A stretch of 40,051 nucleotides of DNA from Candidatus Latescibacterota bacterium (GCA_020852055.1 JADZBP010000101.1:1-40051); one strand, 5' to 3'. Counted from the stretch's first letter, positions 31,330-40,051 are shown. Program-made: numbers and translations. The notes: generated by a model from the sequence alone, not told the origin.

Positions 31330-33132
31330 TCATTTTTTCGAGCGGGCCAGTAGCTTCCCCAGTTCTTTCAGATCGTCCACCACCAGATCGGGTGGCACAG
31401 GACAGACTTCTGCCTGGGCCCTGGTGGTCGCCCCGGTCAACATCAGGGCCGACCACACCCCTTCGCGCTGGGCCATCAACACGTCGGTCTCCAAGTCATC
31501 CCCTACCACCAGCACTTCCTCCCTCCCCAGTCGCTGCTGCTCTATGATTTTCCGCAGCAGCAGCGGGTCGGGTTTGCCGGCCATCACTGGCCGGTACTGA
31601 GCCAGGCCAGCGGCATAGGCCAGGCATTCATTGATCGCCCCGCAATCCACCAGCAAGGCGCCTCCCTCGCCTGGGTAAGACCGGCCGGCGTGCATGCCCA
31701 GGAACCAGCCGCACTTTTTGATCCAGTGAGCAGTCAGGCAGAGCCGCTCGTAGTTCAGGCCCGGGTCCAGGCCCACCAGCACGGCTTCGGGGGGCCTGCC
31801 CGATACTCCGTCAACCACTTCGATCCCCCCCCCTTCCACCTCGGCGCACAGACTGGGCGTGCCTAATACAAACAGATAGCGCACATCGGGTCGGTTGGCG
31901 CGCAGATATTCGAGGGCCGCCTGGGAGGCGGTGTGGACGTCCTCCGGGGCGAATGCCAACCCGTGGATGCTCAGATGTGCGGCGAGGTCTTTGGCGCTGC
32001 GGGTGGAGTTGTTGGTCAGCAGGGAATAGCCGATGCCCAGCCGGGCCAACTGACGGAGGAAGGGGCCGGCTCCTGGCAGGGGATGCTCACCCCGGCAGAG
32101 GGTGCCGTCCAGATCCAGGATCAGATGGCGCACGCTTTGCAGTCTGCGTGTCTGGTCTTCATCTGAAGCACTGCGGCCTGCGCGCGAGGTGGGTGCTGCG
32201 GGTGGCTGCGACAGAGAGAGATGGGCAATCTCGACGACGGCATTGCCCCCGGTATCGGCAACATCGCCGAACTGGATGTACCCCTCGGTGATCGGCTCCT
32301 GATTCGGCGAAGCCATAAAGGTGATTCCAGGCTCACCCAGATAACTGCGCAGAGGCCATTCAGCGCCGACCAGCACATTGTCCACGTACAGCTTGCACTT
32401 CTCCCCGGGAACCCCCTCCAGGCGGTATTCGTGAAACTGCGTCAGATCTACGGGGAAAATCAGTTCCTCTCCTGAGAGCCGGACGGTGTCGAAACCCTTG
32501 AAGCCCAGGGTATACTTTTCGACGCCGGTCTCGATGATGACATAGAAGGCGCGGTTGAAGAGCGAGAGTTGGAGCTGCCTGGCGCGCAGGACGAGCACCA
32601 AGGGCAGGCGGGGATCTATCCCTCCCACCCTGGTGTACACGGCCTTCTCGTCGAAAAAGCCGGCGGCGATCGAGTCCATGTGCAGGATGCCGTCGCGCAG
32701 GGAGAAGACCTTCTTCTCGGGGGTTTTGTAGGAAGCGTAGGTCCAACCCTGGGCACTGGGCAAGGTGTCGAAGGTCAGTTCGAGGTGGGTGTGCGCTCGG
32801 GGATGGGAGGAACCTGGCGCGGCTGGCGAATCCGGTTGGTCTTTTTTAGAAGAGGGCGCTGTCTCCCCCTGATCCTCTTCAGGCGCCTCATCGAAGTATC
32901 CCGCGACCCCCAACAGTTTCTTCTCGTTGATCCCGAGGATGGCGCTCAGGGTGCGCAATTTGAGCAGGCTGGGATTGCTGCTGCGGCCCTCTTCGAGCTG
33001 CTTGAGGTACACGTGGGAGATGTGGCGCTCGGGCTCGTCGGGAAAGAGCAGCTTGCTCTGCCTTTCCACCCAGCGGCGAGAGCGGTCTTTCAGTTGCCGT
33101 TGTTTGAGGATGAATTCGCCGAATTGGTTCAT
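31330..33132 (-). CDS. Fusion: HTH domain, LamG-like sandwich and NagD-type HAD phosphatase
   Basis: The 600-residue protein combines three parts. Residues 5-75 look like an XRE-type HTH (ILKQRQLKDRSRRWVERQ, HISHVYLKQLEEGRSSNPSL, LRTLSAILGI). After a Pro/Ser-rich linker (about 80-112), residues 115-308 form a LamG/concanavalin-like sandwich (LELTFDTLPSAQGWTYAS, YVDNVLVGAEWPLRSYLG, IAHLSLSQ). Residues 330-600 are a HAD phosphatase of the NagD/p-nitrophenylphosphatase group: nucleophile Asp340 and Asp342 in LILDLDGTLCRG, motif II in SLLTNNSTRS, Lys520 in AGKPDPLL and Asp545/Asp546 in VVGDDLETDV. No signal peptide is seen, so it is cytoplasmic. The ATG at 33132 is preferred over a GTG at 33165 because of fit to the HTH. 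It could be a regulator that senses a phosphosugar. Confidence 0.82.
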   Translation of the reverse strand: MNQFGEFILKQRQLKDRSRRWVERQSKLLFPDEPERHISHVYLKQLEEGRSSNPSLLKLRTLSAILGINEKKLLGVAGYFDEAPEEDQGETAPSSKKDQPDSPAAPGSSHPRAHTHLELTFDTLPSAQGWTYASYKTPEKKVFSLRDGILHMDSIAAGFFDEKAVYTRVGGIDPRLPLVLVLRARQLQLSLFNRAFYVIIETGVEKYTLGFKGFDTVRLSGEELIFPVDLTQFHEYRLEGVPGEKCKLYVDNVLVGAEWPLRSYLGEPGITFMASPNQEPITEGYIQFGDVADTGGNAVVEIAHLSLSQPPAAPTSRAGRSASDEDQTRRLQSVRHLILDLDGTLCRGEHPLPGAGPFLRQLARLGIGYSLLTNNSTRSAKDLAAHLSIHGLAFAPEDVHTASQAALEYLRANRPDVRYLFVLGTPSLCAEVEGGGIEVVDGVSGRPPEAVLVGLDPGLNYERLCLTAHWIKKCGWFLGMHAGRSYPGEGGALLVDCGAINECLAYAAGLAQYRPVMAGKPDPLLLRKIIEQQRLGREEVLVVGDDLETDVLMAQREGVWSALMLTGATTRAQAEVCPVPPDLVVDDLKELGKLLARSKK

Positions 33133-33205
33133 GAGATGAAGATACAATCCCGGAAAGAGGCGCACAAAGGAGAGGTGGTAAAAAAACGCACGTAAAAACT
33201 ATAGA

Positions 33206-33233
33206 ATCATAACCTTATGCCGAGATGAATCAA
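33206..33233 (-). promoter_or_regulatory. Promoter for the HTH-LamG-HAD gene, TTGATT-N16-TATGAT
   Basis: On the minus strand, TTGATT (33233-33228) and TATGAT (33211-33206) are 16 bases apart, in an AT-rich intergenic region. The transcript would start near 33199 with a leader of about 67 bases to the ATG at 33132. Confidence 0.5.
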
Positions 33234-33279
33234 CCTGTAGACTGAGTTAACATAAAAAAATATATAAATAACTTAATGT

Positions 33280-33308
33280 TTGTTATCTATCAGCCATTTT
33301 CGTATTAT
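33280..33308 (+). promoter_or_regulatory. Promoter for the surface-protein gene, TTGTTA-N17-TATTAT
   Basis: TTGTTA (33280-33285) and TATTAT (33303-33308) are exactly 17 bases apart in the AT-rich gap, giving a start near 33315 and a leader of about 53 bases with AAGGAG before the ATG at 33368. It is divergent from the regulator-like gene's promoter, about 47 bases apart. Confidence 0.6.
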
Positions 33309-33367
33309 AGCCAGCAATCACCCCCCCATTCGTTCGCGGGAAGTCACTTCCAAGGTAAGGAGACCGG

Positions 33368-36130
33368 ATGCGATACGATTCCATCACCCCTCACCGAGTC
33401 ATAGGTACGGGAAGGGTTCGGAAAGGGGCCATGATACTAGCCTTCGCTGTTCAGACAGGAACCACGGCTGCGCAGCTACCAGACCTGCACCTTGGCGGGC
33501 GGATCGTGTTTGCCTCGGAGCGGGACGGCAACTCCGAGATCTACGTGATGGACCCTGACGGCACCAACCAGACCCGGCTAACCACTAACTCGACCTTTGA
33601 GTGTAGGGCGGTGTGGTCGCCGGCCGGGACCCAAATTGCCTTTGAGACCAACGCTGGCACCGGCGGCGACATGGAAGCCTACGTGATGAATGCCGATGGC
33701 AGCGCTCAGATCGCGCTTACCACGGGTCTGGCCAATGACGACATGGTGTCCTGGTCTCCCGATGGCACCCATCTGGTGTTCGTTTCCGACCGCGACGGCA
33801 ATGATGAGATCTATGTAATGGATGCGGAGGGGGCCAACCCAACCCGCCTGACCTTCGAAAACGAGGTGGATGACTCCCCGAAGTGGTCGCCCGACGGCAG
33901 CAAGATCGTTTTCCGATCCTTCCGCGACGGTGGTGCACCTGAGATCTATGTGATGGATGCCGATGGGTCCAACCAGATCAACCTCACAGGCAATCCAGCC
34001 CACGACGGCAATCCCTTCTGGTCCCCGGACGGCATGCGGATCGGGTTCAGTTCCGACCGCGACGGCAGTTTGGATATCTACGTGATGAACGCCGATGGAT
34101 CTGATCCCGTTCGATTGACCAACAACCCGGGGATTGAGGTGGGCAACTCGTTTTCGGCAGACGGCACCAAAATTGTCTATCAGGCCGATCTCTACGGACC
34201 CAACGAGATCTTCACCATGAACGCCAATGGCAGTGGCCAGACCCAGCTGACCAACAACTCGGCCATCGACCAAGTTCCATCCTGGGGAGAGGCGTTCCGG
34301 CAGATCGGAGCCAGCAGGATAGGATTCCCGGTGGTGCGGGCGATGGTGGTCGAAAATGCCGGCAGCGCCGTGCTCAACGTCCTCAGCATCTCCTCCAGCA
34401 GGAGCGAGTTCACCGTCAGCCCGAACACCTTCTCTGTGGCGCCTGGCGGCAGTCAGAGCGTCGCGGTGACCTTCATACCTACGGCGGAGGGGGCCCAGTA
34501 CAGTACCCTCACCCTCACCAGCAATGATGCCGATTTTCCGGTAACCAGCTTGATAGTAAATGGTATCGGCCTGGAAATCACCCCGCCGAGTGTCCCGGTG
34601 GACTTGTCCGCTCACCCAGGTTCCCGCCAGATCGGCTTGTTGTGGAGCCCCAACGCCGAACCAGATTTCTCTCACTGCGTGCTCTACCGCAGTCTGAGCA
34701 GCGGGTTTACTCCGGTGGCAACGGATTCCATCGCCAGGATCAGTCACCCCATCAACTACTACACCGATACCGGATTGACAGCCGGCACCTACTACTACCG
34801 CCTGGTGGCAGTTGATCTGCTGGGCAACCGCAGTGCCCCATCGGCCGAGGCCAGCGCCAGCCCGACCCCCACCTACAGCCAGTCGGCGACGGCATTGTCC
34901 TTTGGCTCCATCCCCGTGGGAACTGCTTCCACGCAGACCTTCGAGATCTCCAATCCGGACACCACGGGGTTGGTGGTATCGATGGTAGTATCCGGGGCAG
35001 ATGCCACCCAGTTCCAGGTCAACCCAGCCAGTTTCCTGCTGAATCCAGGAGGGGCACCGCAGGTAGTTCAGGTAGTTGAGGTGACCTTCAGCCCCACCGC
35101 GGGCGGTCCAGCAAGCGCGGAACTGGTCATCAGCCACAACGCTCCAGGAAGTCCTGCCCGGGTCGCGCTCGATGGTGCGGCTTCAGGACCCGGAGGCTCG
35201 GCGATCCTGATCACCCCCAATCCAGTGATCCTAAACAGCACCAGAGTGGGGTCCTCATCGCAGCAGGTTTTTATGGTCACGAACATCGGCATTGGCCGCC
35301 TCCAGGTTACCTCCATCGCCGAAAGCGCGGGTGACACGGGGGAATTCAGCCTGTCGCCAACCTCCTTTGCATTGACCGCTGGAAAGAGCCAAGACGTGGT
35401 GGTGACCTTCGCCCCGGCTTCGGTGGGCGGCAAGTCTCTGCTGATCACCATCAACCACGATGCCTCGGGTAGCCCTTCCACACTGGCGGTTACCGGGAGT
35501 GGCGTACTCATCGGACCTGAGATCGCACTCTCAGATACCTTGTTGGACCTGGGCAAAATCCCGGTGGGGCAGAGCAGTTCGAGTACCCTCTCCATTGCCA
35601 ACAGCGGCAACGATGTCCTCCAGCTGAATATTGCTGAGGCCTCGGGGGATACGGCGAGTTTCTCCGCACTGCCGGCGACTGCAAGCATCGCCCCAGGAGA
35701 AACTCAGGTCATCAACATCCTCTTCCAGCCAACTGCTCCTGGACCCAAGTCGGCCGTTCTGGCCATTGCCCACAATGCACCAGGGGGCACGGCCCAAGTC
35801 CGATTGACGGGTAGCGGCAAGGGTGGAAAAAAACCTACAGCGCCTCTGCCGGCAATCTCCGCTCTGGCGCCCAATCACCCCAACCCCTTCAACCCAGAAA
35901 CCATCATCCCCTACCAACTCGGCGAAGCGGCCCCGGTGCGCCTGGAGATCTACAACCTGAGCGGACAAAAGGTGCGCACCCTGGTCGATGCGGTGGAGAC
36001 AGCAGGGAACCACGAGGTGCGCTGGGACGGACGGGATGATAGGGGGGGACTGGTGGGCTCTGGGATCTATGTGTACCGCTTGCAGCTTGGCACCCGGAGT
36101 ATGAGCAGAAGGTTGGCGGTGCTCCGCTGA
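33368..36130 (+). CDS. Surface protein: PD40 propeller, Ig-like and FN3 domains, FlgD-like tail
   Basis: This 920-residue exported protein starts at ATG 33368 behind AAGGAG; a signal-like segment is at about 20-36 (AMILAFAVQTGTTAAQ). A six-blade PD40/TolB-like propeller follows (GRIVFASERDGNSEIYVMD, VSWSPDGTHLVFVSD, PKWSPDGSKIVF, PFWSPDGMRIGF). Then come an ASPM/SPD-2/Hydin-type Ig-like domain (about 315-405), an FN3-type domain (about 405-500, LLWSPNAEPDFSHCVLYRS) and three more SPD-2/Hydin-type domains (for example GSIPVGTASTQTFEISN, GKIPVGQSSSSTLSIAN). The C-terminus is a T9SS/FlgD-like tail (NHPNPFNPETIIPYQL, RLEIYNLSGQKVRTL, SGIYVYRLQLG). It is probably a surface adhesion or scaffold protein. 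The propeller is similar to that of the LRR-propeller lipoprotein at 10512-12017. Confidence 0.85.
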   Translation: MRYDSITPHRVIGTGRVRKGAMILAFAVQTGTTAAQLPDLHLGGRIVFASERDGNSEIYVMDPDGTNQTRLTTNSTFECRAVWSPAGTQIAFETNAGTGGDMEAYVMNADGSAQIALTTGLANDDMVSWSPDGTHLVFVSDRDGNDEIYVMDAEGANPTRLTFENEVDDSPKWSPDGSKIVFRSFRDGGAPEIYVMDADGSNQINLTGNPAHDGNPFWSPDGMRIGFSSDRDGSLDIYVMNADGSDPVRLTNNPGIEVGNSFSADGTKIVYQADLYGPNEIFTMNANGSGQTQLTNNSAIDQVPSWGEAFRQIGASRIGFPVVRAMVVENAGSAVLNVLSISSSRSEFTVSPNTFSVAPGGSQSVAVTFIPTAEGAQYSTLTLTSNDADFPVTSLIVNGIGLEITPPSVPVDLSAHPGSRQIGLLWSPNAEPDFSHCVLYRSLSSGFTPVATDSIARISHPINYYTDTGLTAGTYYYRLVAVDLLGNRSAPSAEASASPTPTYSQSATALSFGSIPVGTASTQTFEISNPDTTGLVVSMVVSGADATQFQVNPASFLLNPGGAPQVVQVVEVTFSPTAGGPASAELVISHNAPGSPARVALDGAASGPGGSAILITPNPVILNSTRVGSSSQQVFMVTNIGIGRLQVTSIAESAGDTGEFSLSPTSFALTAGKSQDVVVTFAPASVGGKSLLITINHDASGSPSTLAVTGSGVLIGPEIALSDTLLDLGKIPVGQSSSSTLSIANSGNDVLQLNIAEASGDTASFSALPATASIAPGETQVINILFQPTAPGPKSAVLAIAHNAPGGTAQVRLTGSGKGGKKPTAPLPAISALAPNHPNPFNPETIIPYQLGEAAPVRLEIYNLSGQKVRTLVDAVETAGNHEVRWDGRDDRGGLVGSGIYVYRLQLGTRSMSRRLAVLR

Positions 36131-36232
36131 TTTTACAGCCCTAACACTCTCAGTTCCCTCTGCGAGTCAGTCATAGAATGCCTAGATCAAGGGCAAACCT
36201 CTCGTTTTTAAGGTACAGGAAGGAGCACGGTT

Positions 36233-37015
36233 ATGCGTATCGTCGTCGCGTTCTTCATTCTGTTGTGCTCGATCTCCCTCCTCGAGGCTCAAACTGGGGC
36301 CGCGGTGGGTGATTGGGTCTCGCTCAAAGCCACCACAATGGTAGGGCCACAGACTATTGAGGTGAAGCAGCGGCATGCGATCGTGGGAGAGGAAAAGGAT
36401 GCAGAGGGCAAACTGCTTTGGTGGTTTGAGACCCAGATTGATATGGGGGGCCAGCAGATCCTGACCAAGCTGTTAGTTCCTGCCTCGGCCTTTGGGGAGA
36501 CAGAGGTGTCCTCCGCGCAGTTCAACAAATCGGCCCGACGCTGGATCACCAAAATGGGGGACCAGCCGGCGGTGGAATTGCCTGTCGAAGAAGCCATGAA
36601 GCAGTTCCAGGGCATGATGGGACTGGCCGAGGACCCGAACGCCAAAGTGACAGAGTTGGGCGAGGAGGAAATCGAGACACCAAAGGGGAAAATGAAGTGC
36701 ACCAAGAAGGGGTACCAGGGCAAGGCTTCCATGGAGCAGGCTCAAGGTCCAATAGTCATGACCATTACCAACACCTACGACCGGACCATTTGGCGCACAG
36801 CGGCGGTTCCGATTGTTGGTATGGCCAAAGTCGAGGAAAAGGGACTGGTGGAAGTCAGCACCCAGGTCCCGATGCCTGGAACTCCTCCTCCCCAACCTCA
36901 GGAGACCCATTCCCTGACCGTGGTAGAGGATTTTGGTCAAGGAGCAAAATCCGCGATCACAGAAGAGCCGGCGGCTGTTCCTGCGCCGGCCCCGGTCCCT
37001 GCACCGGGAAAGTAG
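36233..37015 (+). CDS. Secreted protein of unknown function
   Basis: This 260-residue protein has a clear signal peptide (MRIVVAFFILLCSISLLEAQ), so the mature protein begins near TGAAVGDWVSLKA. The body is beta-rich and charged (KATTMVGPQTIEVKQRHAIV, LLWWFETQIDMGGQQILTK), with a middle helix (PVEEAMKQFQGMMGLAED) and a lysine-rich stretch (TPKGKMKCTKKGYQGK). The last 25 residues are Pro/Ala-rich (AAVPAPAPVPAPGK) and probably disordered or a linker. I do not recognise the family. AGGAAGGAG precedes the ATG. It lies 22 bases upstream of the large CBM9/beta-helix/propeller gene, so the two are likely to be one operon. The AGGA-rich leader and the 102-base gap from the previous gene suggest possible separate promoter control. 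Confidence 0.75.
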   Translation: MRIVVAFFILLCSISLLEAQTGAAVGDWVSLKATTMVGPQTIEVKQRHAIVGEEKDAEGKLLWWFETQIDMGGQQILTKLLVPASAFGETEVSSAQFNKSARRWITKMGDQPAVELPVEEAMKQFQGMMGLAEDPNAKVTELGEEEIETPKGKMKCTKKGYQGKASMEQAQGPIVMTITNTYDRTIWRTAAVPIVGMAKVEEKGLVEVSTQVPMPGTPPPQPQETHSLTVVEDFGQGAKSAITEEPAAVPAPAPVPAPGK

Positions 37016-37037
37016 GCGCATCGAAGGAGGAATGGCG

Positions 37038-40000
37038 ATGGAAGCGAAGGTTTGGAGACTCCTGGTCGCGACCGGAATCATCGCCTGTTTGGTGGTCGCT
37101 GAGGCTCGGGCAAATCCCGATGTCGCCTACGCCATTCCCGTCAGCAACCTGACTATTGATGGGCACTTGGAGGACTGGCCTCGGGAGATGGTCTGGGTTT
37201 CCATCGACAGAGTCCTTGAGAGTTCGTACTTCGAGTCGATAGCTGGGGCAGGCCCCCTCCTCCAGCCTGGCGATTTCTCAGGGCGATTCACCGCAGGGTA
37301 CGACTCAACTGAAAACACAGTGTTCGTGGCCATTGAGGTAGAGGATCAAACGGATCTTGTAGATGAGGCGCATCAGGGAACCACGGTTGTCGGCAACACA
37401 GATTGGTCGTTGTGGGATGGGTGTGAGGTATACTTGGACCTGACCCATGGAAAGCAACCCGGCAGGATACAGCAGCTTGCCTTGTATGGCGGCAAACAGA
37501 ACCTGAGCTTCCAAGGCAAAAAAACAAAAGTCGCCCGGTCCCGAGTGGGGAACCTCACTACCTACGAATGGAGTATCGATGCGTCCTCCAAAAAACCAGC
37601 ACAGATGCTTTCCGCAGGGATGGCCGTGGGTTTTGATATCGCGATTTGTGACCGCGATGGGGATGGTTCTTTTTCCTGGATCTCGTGGACCCCAGGATCA
37701 TCGAAGCTCGCCTCCCTGGAGCGAGTTGGCACTCTCCGCCTCCTAGAGCGGAGAGCCGAGTTCTCCAATCTGAATATCCAGGTAGGCATCCAAGACCACC
37801 GGGGCAAGTACCTGGACAACCTAGCACCCTACGGTTCTTTGGTCGGCGTCCGTTTGATGGCAGGGTCCCAGATAGCGGGCGCGGAGTCTGCAGATTCCCT
37901 TGGAAATTGCCGTTTCCGTCTACCAGAGGGGCGTTATTCGGTCCATGCCTGGGCGCCGGGTGTTGGGGATACTATCCATGTTGCCGACATAGCGATAAAC
38001 GACACGACGGCCCAATCGTTCGCGGTTCTCCTAAAGGATCGCGGAGCGGCCTTTTTCGTGGACGCCGCAGCAGACTCAAATGGTACCGGCACACCGATCG
38101 CACCATTTTCACGACTTGGACAGGCCGTCACTGCCTCAGGCCCAGGAGACACCATCTATGCGGCAGCCGGTAAATACCCAGAGGGGATAGAATTGCACTG
38201 GGGAGTTCACCTGATAGGTGCTGGGCCGGAAAAGACCGTTCTACAAGGAAAGGAAGCAAAAATCTCATTCCGCGAGGCTCGCGGAGGGACCATCCAGGGA
38301 GTTGCCATAACCGAGGGCAGAGGAATAGGTCTGTTTAGTTGCCGTCAATTTCTCGTGCAGTCGAATATCCTGAATGGCAATCGCGCAGAGGTAGGTGCTG
38401 GTATCCTCCTCGTAGAGGGGAGGGATCTCACCATTTCGCAGAATCTTGTTGCTCAGAATCAGTCAGAGGTGGGAGGAGGAGGGATCGCCATCGTTAACGG
38501 AGACTCGACGGTGGAGATCAGCGGTAACCTGATCGTAGCCAATTCCGCAGCCCCCAGTACACCTGAAGGGAAACAGCAGGCGAATGGCATTGGTGGAGGG
38601 ATCTTGGTCCAGGGGGGCAACCCGGTTATTCGGAACAATTCAATAATCTACAACCGCGCTGCACGTAGAGGGGGTGGCATAACCATCACAGGAGTTTTGA
38701 ACCCGACCCACCCGGAGATCGCCAACAACATTGTAGCACACAATGATCATGGGGGCGTGTTTTCCTGGTATCAGGGCGTCCCGAACCTACACCACAACAA
38801 TGTGTGGAACAATTCGGAGTGGGATTACCTAGGCTGTGAACCAGGTCCCAAGAGTTTCTCGGAGGATCCCCAGTTCATCGATCCCCTAGGAGGGGATTTT
38901 GGGCTGAATCGTAGATCCCCAAGCAATAAGAAAGGCGATGCACCAGAGCATCATTTGGGCGCTTCAGGTGAGGTGGTATCTTGGTCTCTCAAAACAATCT
39001 ACTTGCCCACGCCAGACACCTTGAGGTTGTGGGTCGGCCCGAAAAAACAGAACCCACCACCTCTTGAGAAGTATCACATTGTGCCCATTGCTGAACGGGA
39101 CAAAAGCCTGGTAATCGATCGTGGGTTGCCGCGCGAGCAGGTAGCACTTGACTCCCTTGAGACCATACCCCTGAATCGCGATTTCACAACCTACACGACC
39201 AAGGATGGACTGGCCAGCAATATGGTCCTCGATGTAGAACTGGCCAGGGACGGGGTGTTGTGGTTCTCAACGAATCAGGGACTCAGCCGATTCGATGGTA
39301 CTTGGCGGACCTTCACCCCCAAAGACGGCTTAGCTGCTCCTATGGTACAAGATCTCTGTGTCGATCAGCAGAGAAGGGTCTGGTGTGCCACTAAGGATGG
39401 GCTGAGTGTCTACGATGGGAAGGAATGGGTGACCTACCTTGAAGGCCAGAACGTGACTTCAGTTGCCGTGGATTCGGCGGGTGTCGTCTGGGGTACGACG
39501 GTAGGGGAGTTTTTTCGCTACGATGACCGCACTTGGGAGTTCTATCTCGTAGCTCCCTTCATGATCCCGGGTTTCCCTTTCGGGATTAGTCTAATCGACT
39601 CCCACAATCGGATCTACGTCGGGGCACTACGCTATGATAACGATCAGTGGGCAGCGTACAGTGCTACAGGGACTGATGGTCTGGAAATGCCGGTGGGTAT
39701 GACTGAAGATCGAGATGGTCAAATCTGGTATGCCAATCTCCAGGTTTCAGGGGGGCAATACCGCTCTCAGATCAGCCGTTTCGATGGCAAGGGTTGGGTC
39801 AATTATGTGTTGCCCTCCAGTCTGACGGGGTATATGGCCACGATGCCAGTGGAAGATCTCCAGGGCAATATCTGGGTGACCGCAAGTCGAGGGCTGTTGC
39901 GCTTCGACGGGAAAACCTGGTGCCGGATTTTGGACTGGGACAAGATGCCCCCTTGCACCGATGCAGTCAGCACCCCGGACGGCAGCTTGTGGATCGGCAC

Positions 40001-40051
40001 CAACGGGGGGGGAGTAGTGCGGATAGGCAAACCCTCGTGGGCGGGGTTGGA
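37038..40051 (+). CDS. Large secreted CBM9-like, beta-helix and Reg_prop propeller protein, cut by window end
   Basis: At least 1004 residues, open to the window edge. The ATG at 37038 is used since AAGGAGG is seven bases upstream; the ATG at 37032 is too close. A signal peptide (MEAKVWRLLVATGIIACLVVAEARA) leads to a CBM9/DOMON-like domain (residues about 35-230, VSNLTIDGHLEDWP, WDGCEVYLDL). A carboxypeptidase-regulatory-like sandwich (about 241-320) and a right-handed beta-helix of the DUF1565/NosD kind (about 341-620, FFVDAAADSNGTGTPIAPF, then N-rich repeats such as GGGITITG and NNSIIYNR) follow. A Reg_prop-type propeller starts at about 714 (LWFSTNQGLSRFDGTWRTF, VWCATKDGLSVYDGKEWV, IWVTASRGLLRFDGKTW). 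Such propellers often precede a TM segment and histidine kinase in hybrid two-component systems; whether one follows lies outside the window. Confidence 0.8.
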   Translation, partial: MEAKVWRLLVATGIIACLVVAEARANPDVAYAIPVSNLTIDGHLEDWPREMVWVSIDRVLESSYFESIAGAGPLLQPGDFSGRFTAGYDSTENTVFVAIEVEDQTDLVDEAHQGTTVVGNTDWSLWDGCEVYLDLTHGKQPGRIQQLALYGGKQNLSFQGKKTKVARSRVGNLTTYEWSIDASSKKPAQMLSAGMAVGFDIAICDRDGDGSFSWISWTPGSSKLASLERVGTLRLLERRAEFSNLNIQVGIQDHRGKYLDNLAPYGSLVGVRLMAGSQIAGAESADSLGNCRFRLPEGRYSVHAWAPGVGDTIHVADIAINDTTAQSFAVLLKDRGAAFFVDAAADSNGTGTPIAPFSRLGQAVTASGPGDTIYAAAGKYPEGIELHWGVHLIGAGPEKTVLQGKEAKISFREARGGTIQGVAITEGRGIGLFSCRQFLVQSNILNGNRAEVGAGILLVEGRDLTISQNLVAQNQSEVGGGGIAIVNGDSTVEISGNLIVANSAAPSTPEGKQQANGIGGGILVQGGNPVIRNNSIIYNRAARRGGGITITGVLNPTHPEIANNIVAHNDHGGVFSWYQGVPNLHHNNVWNNSEWDYLGCEPGPKSFSEDPQFIDPLGGDFGLNRRSPSNKKGDAPEHHLGASGEVVSWSLKTIYLPTPDTLRLWVGPKKQNPPPLEKYHIVPIAERDKSLVIDRGLPREQVALDSLETIPLNRDFTTYTTKDGLASNMVLDVELARDGVLWFSTNQGLSRFDGTWRTFTPKDGLAAPMVQDLCVDQQRRVWCATKDGLSVYDGKEWVTYLEGQNVTSVAVDSAGVVWGTTVGEFFRYDDRTWEFYLVAPFMIPGFPFGISLIDSHNRIYVGALRYDNDQWAAYSATGTDGLEMPVGMTEDRDGQIWYANLQVSGGQYRSQISRFDGKGWVNYVLPSSLTGYMATMPVEDLQGNIWVTASRGLLRFDGKTWCRILDWDKMPPCTDAVSTPDGSLWIGTNGGGVVRIGKPSWAGL

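Overview
The window is GC-rich, densely coded bacterial DNA. Several secreted proteins carry FlgD-like or T9SS-like C-terminal tails (NPFNPET...GxYxYRL or FTPNGDGxND). There are also bacterial SDS22-type leucine-rich-repeat lipoproteins, WSPDG beta-propellers and sugar-acid and glycoside genes. Together these suggest an uncultivated free-living lineage of the Latescibacterota/Poribacteria/FCB-like kind. This placement is inference from gene content; no rRNA or marker phylogeny is available here.

Region 1 (1-5095, minus strand) holds two translationally coupled secreted-protein genes (one cut by the window edge) and a secreted glucose/sorbosone-dehydrogenase-like propeller. Region 2 (about 5.2-15.7 kb) is an accessory zone. 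It contains a higBA toxin-antitoxin pair with a clear promoter and operator, a coupled pair encoding a double-block LRR lipoprotein and a discoidin-like secreted protein, and a lone DUF2442 gene. It also contains a decayed copy of the discoidin gene's tail next to hairpins, an LRR-TolB-propeller lipoprotein, a 950-residue protein fusing an ECF sigma factor through a transmembrane segment to a TPR-like and thioredoxin-like region, and a yefM-yoeB pair with the expected TGTACA operator.

Region 3 (15.8-19.7 kb, plus) is housekeeping: moeA overlapping a NUDIX hydrolase gene, then acs with a strong terminator. Region 4 (19.8-29.1 kb, plus) is a carbohydrate block: a glycogen-debranching-like enzyme overlapping a rhamnonate-dehydratase-like enolase, a cupin, a GHL6/GH42-like glycosidase, a 454-base gap with three covarying palindromes, a GH36-like protein and a WbsX/GH99-like protein.

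Region 5 (29.1-40 kb) has a flavin reductase (minus), an N-acyl-D-amino-acid deacylase (plus), and a striking fusion of a helix-turn-helix domain, a LamG-like sandwich and a NagD-type HAD phosphatase (minus). The fusion gene diverges across an AT-rich double promoter from a large surface protein (propeller, Ig/FN3 domains, FlgD tail). A secreted protein of unknown role follows, and then a very large secreted protein (CBM9-like, beta-helix, Reg_prop propeller) that runs off the end.

The best candidates for something undescribed are the membrane-tethered sigma factor fusion with its downstream LRR-propeller lipoprotein, the HTH-LamG-HAD fusion with its divergent surface-protein target, and the three covarying palindromes in the glycosidase block. 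All functional statements are from reading the sequence; no database search was run.
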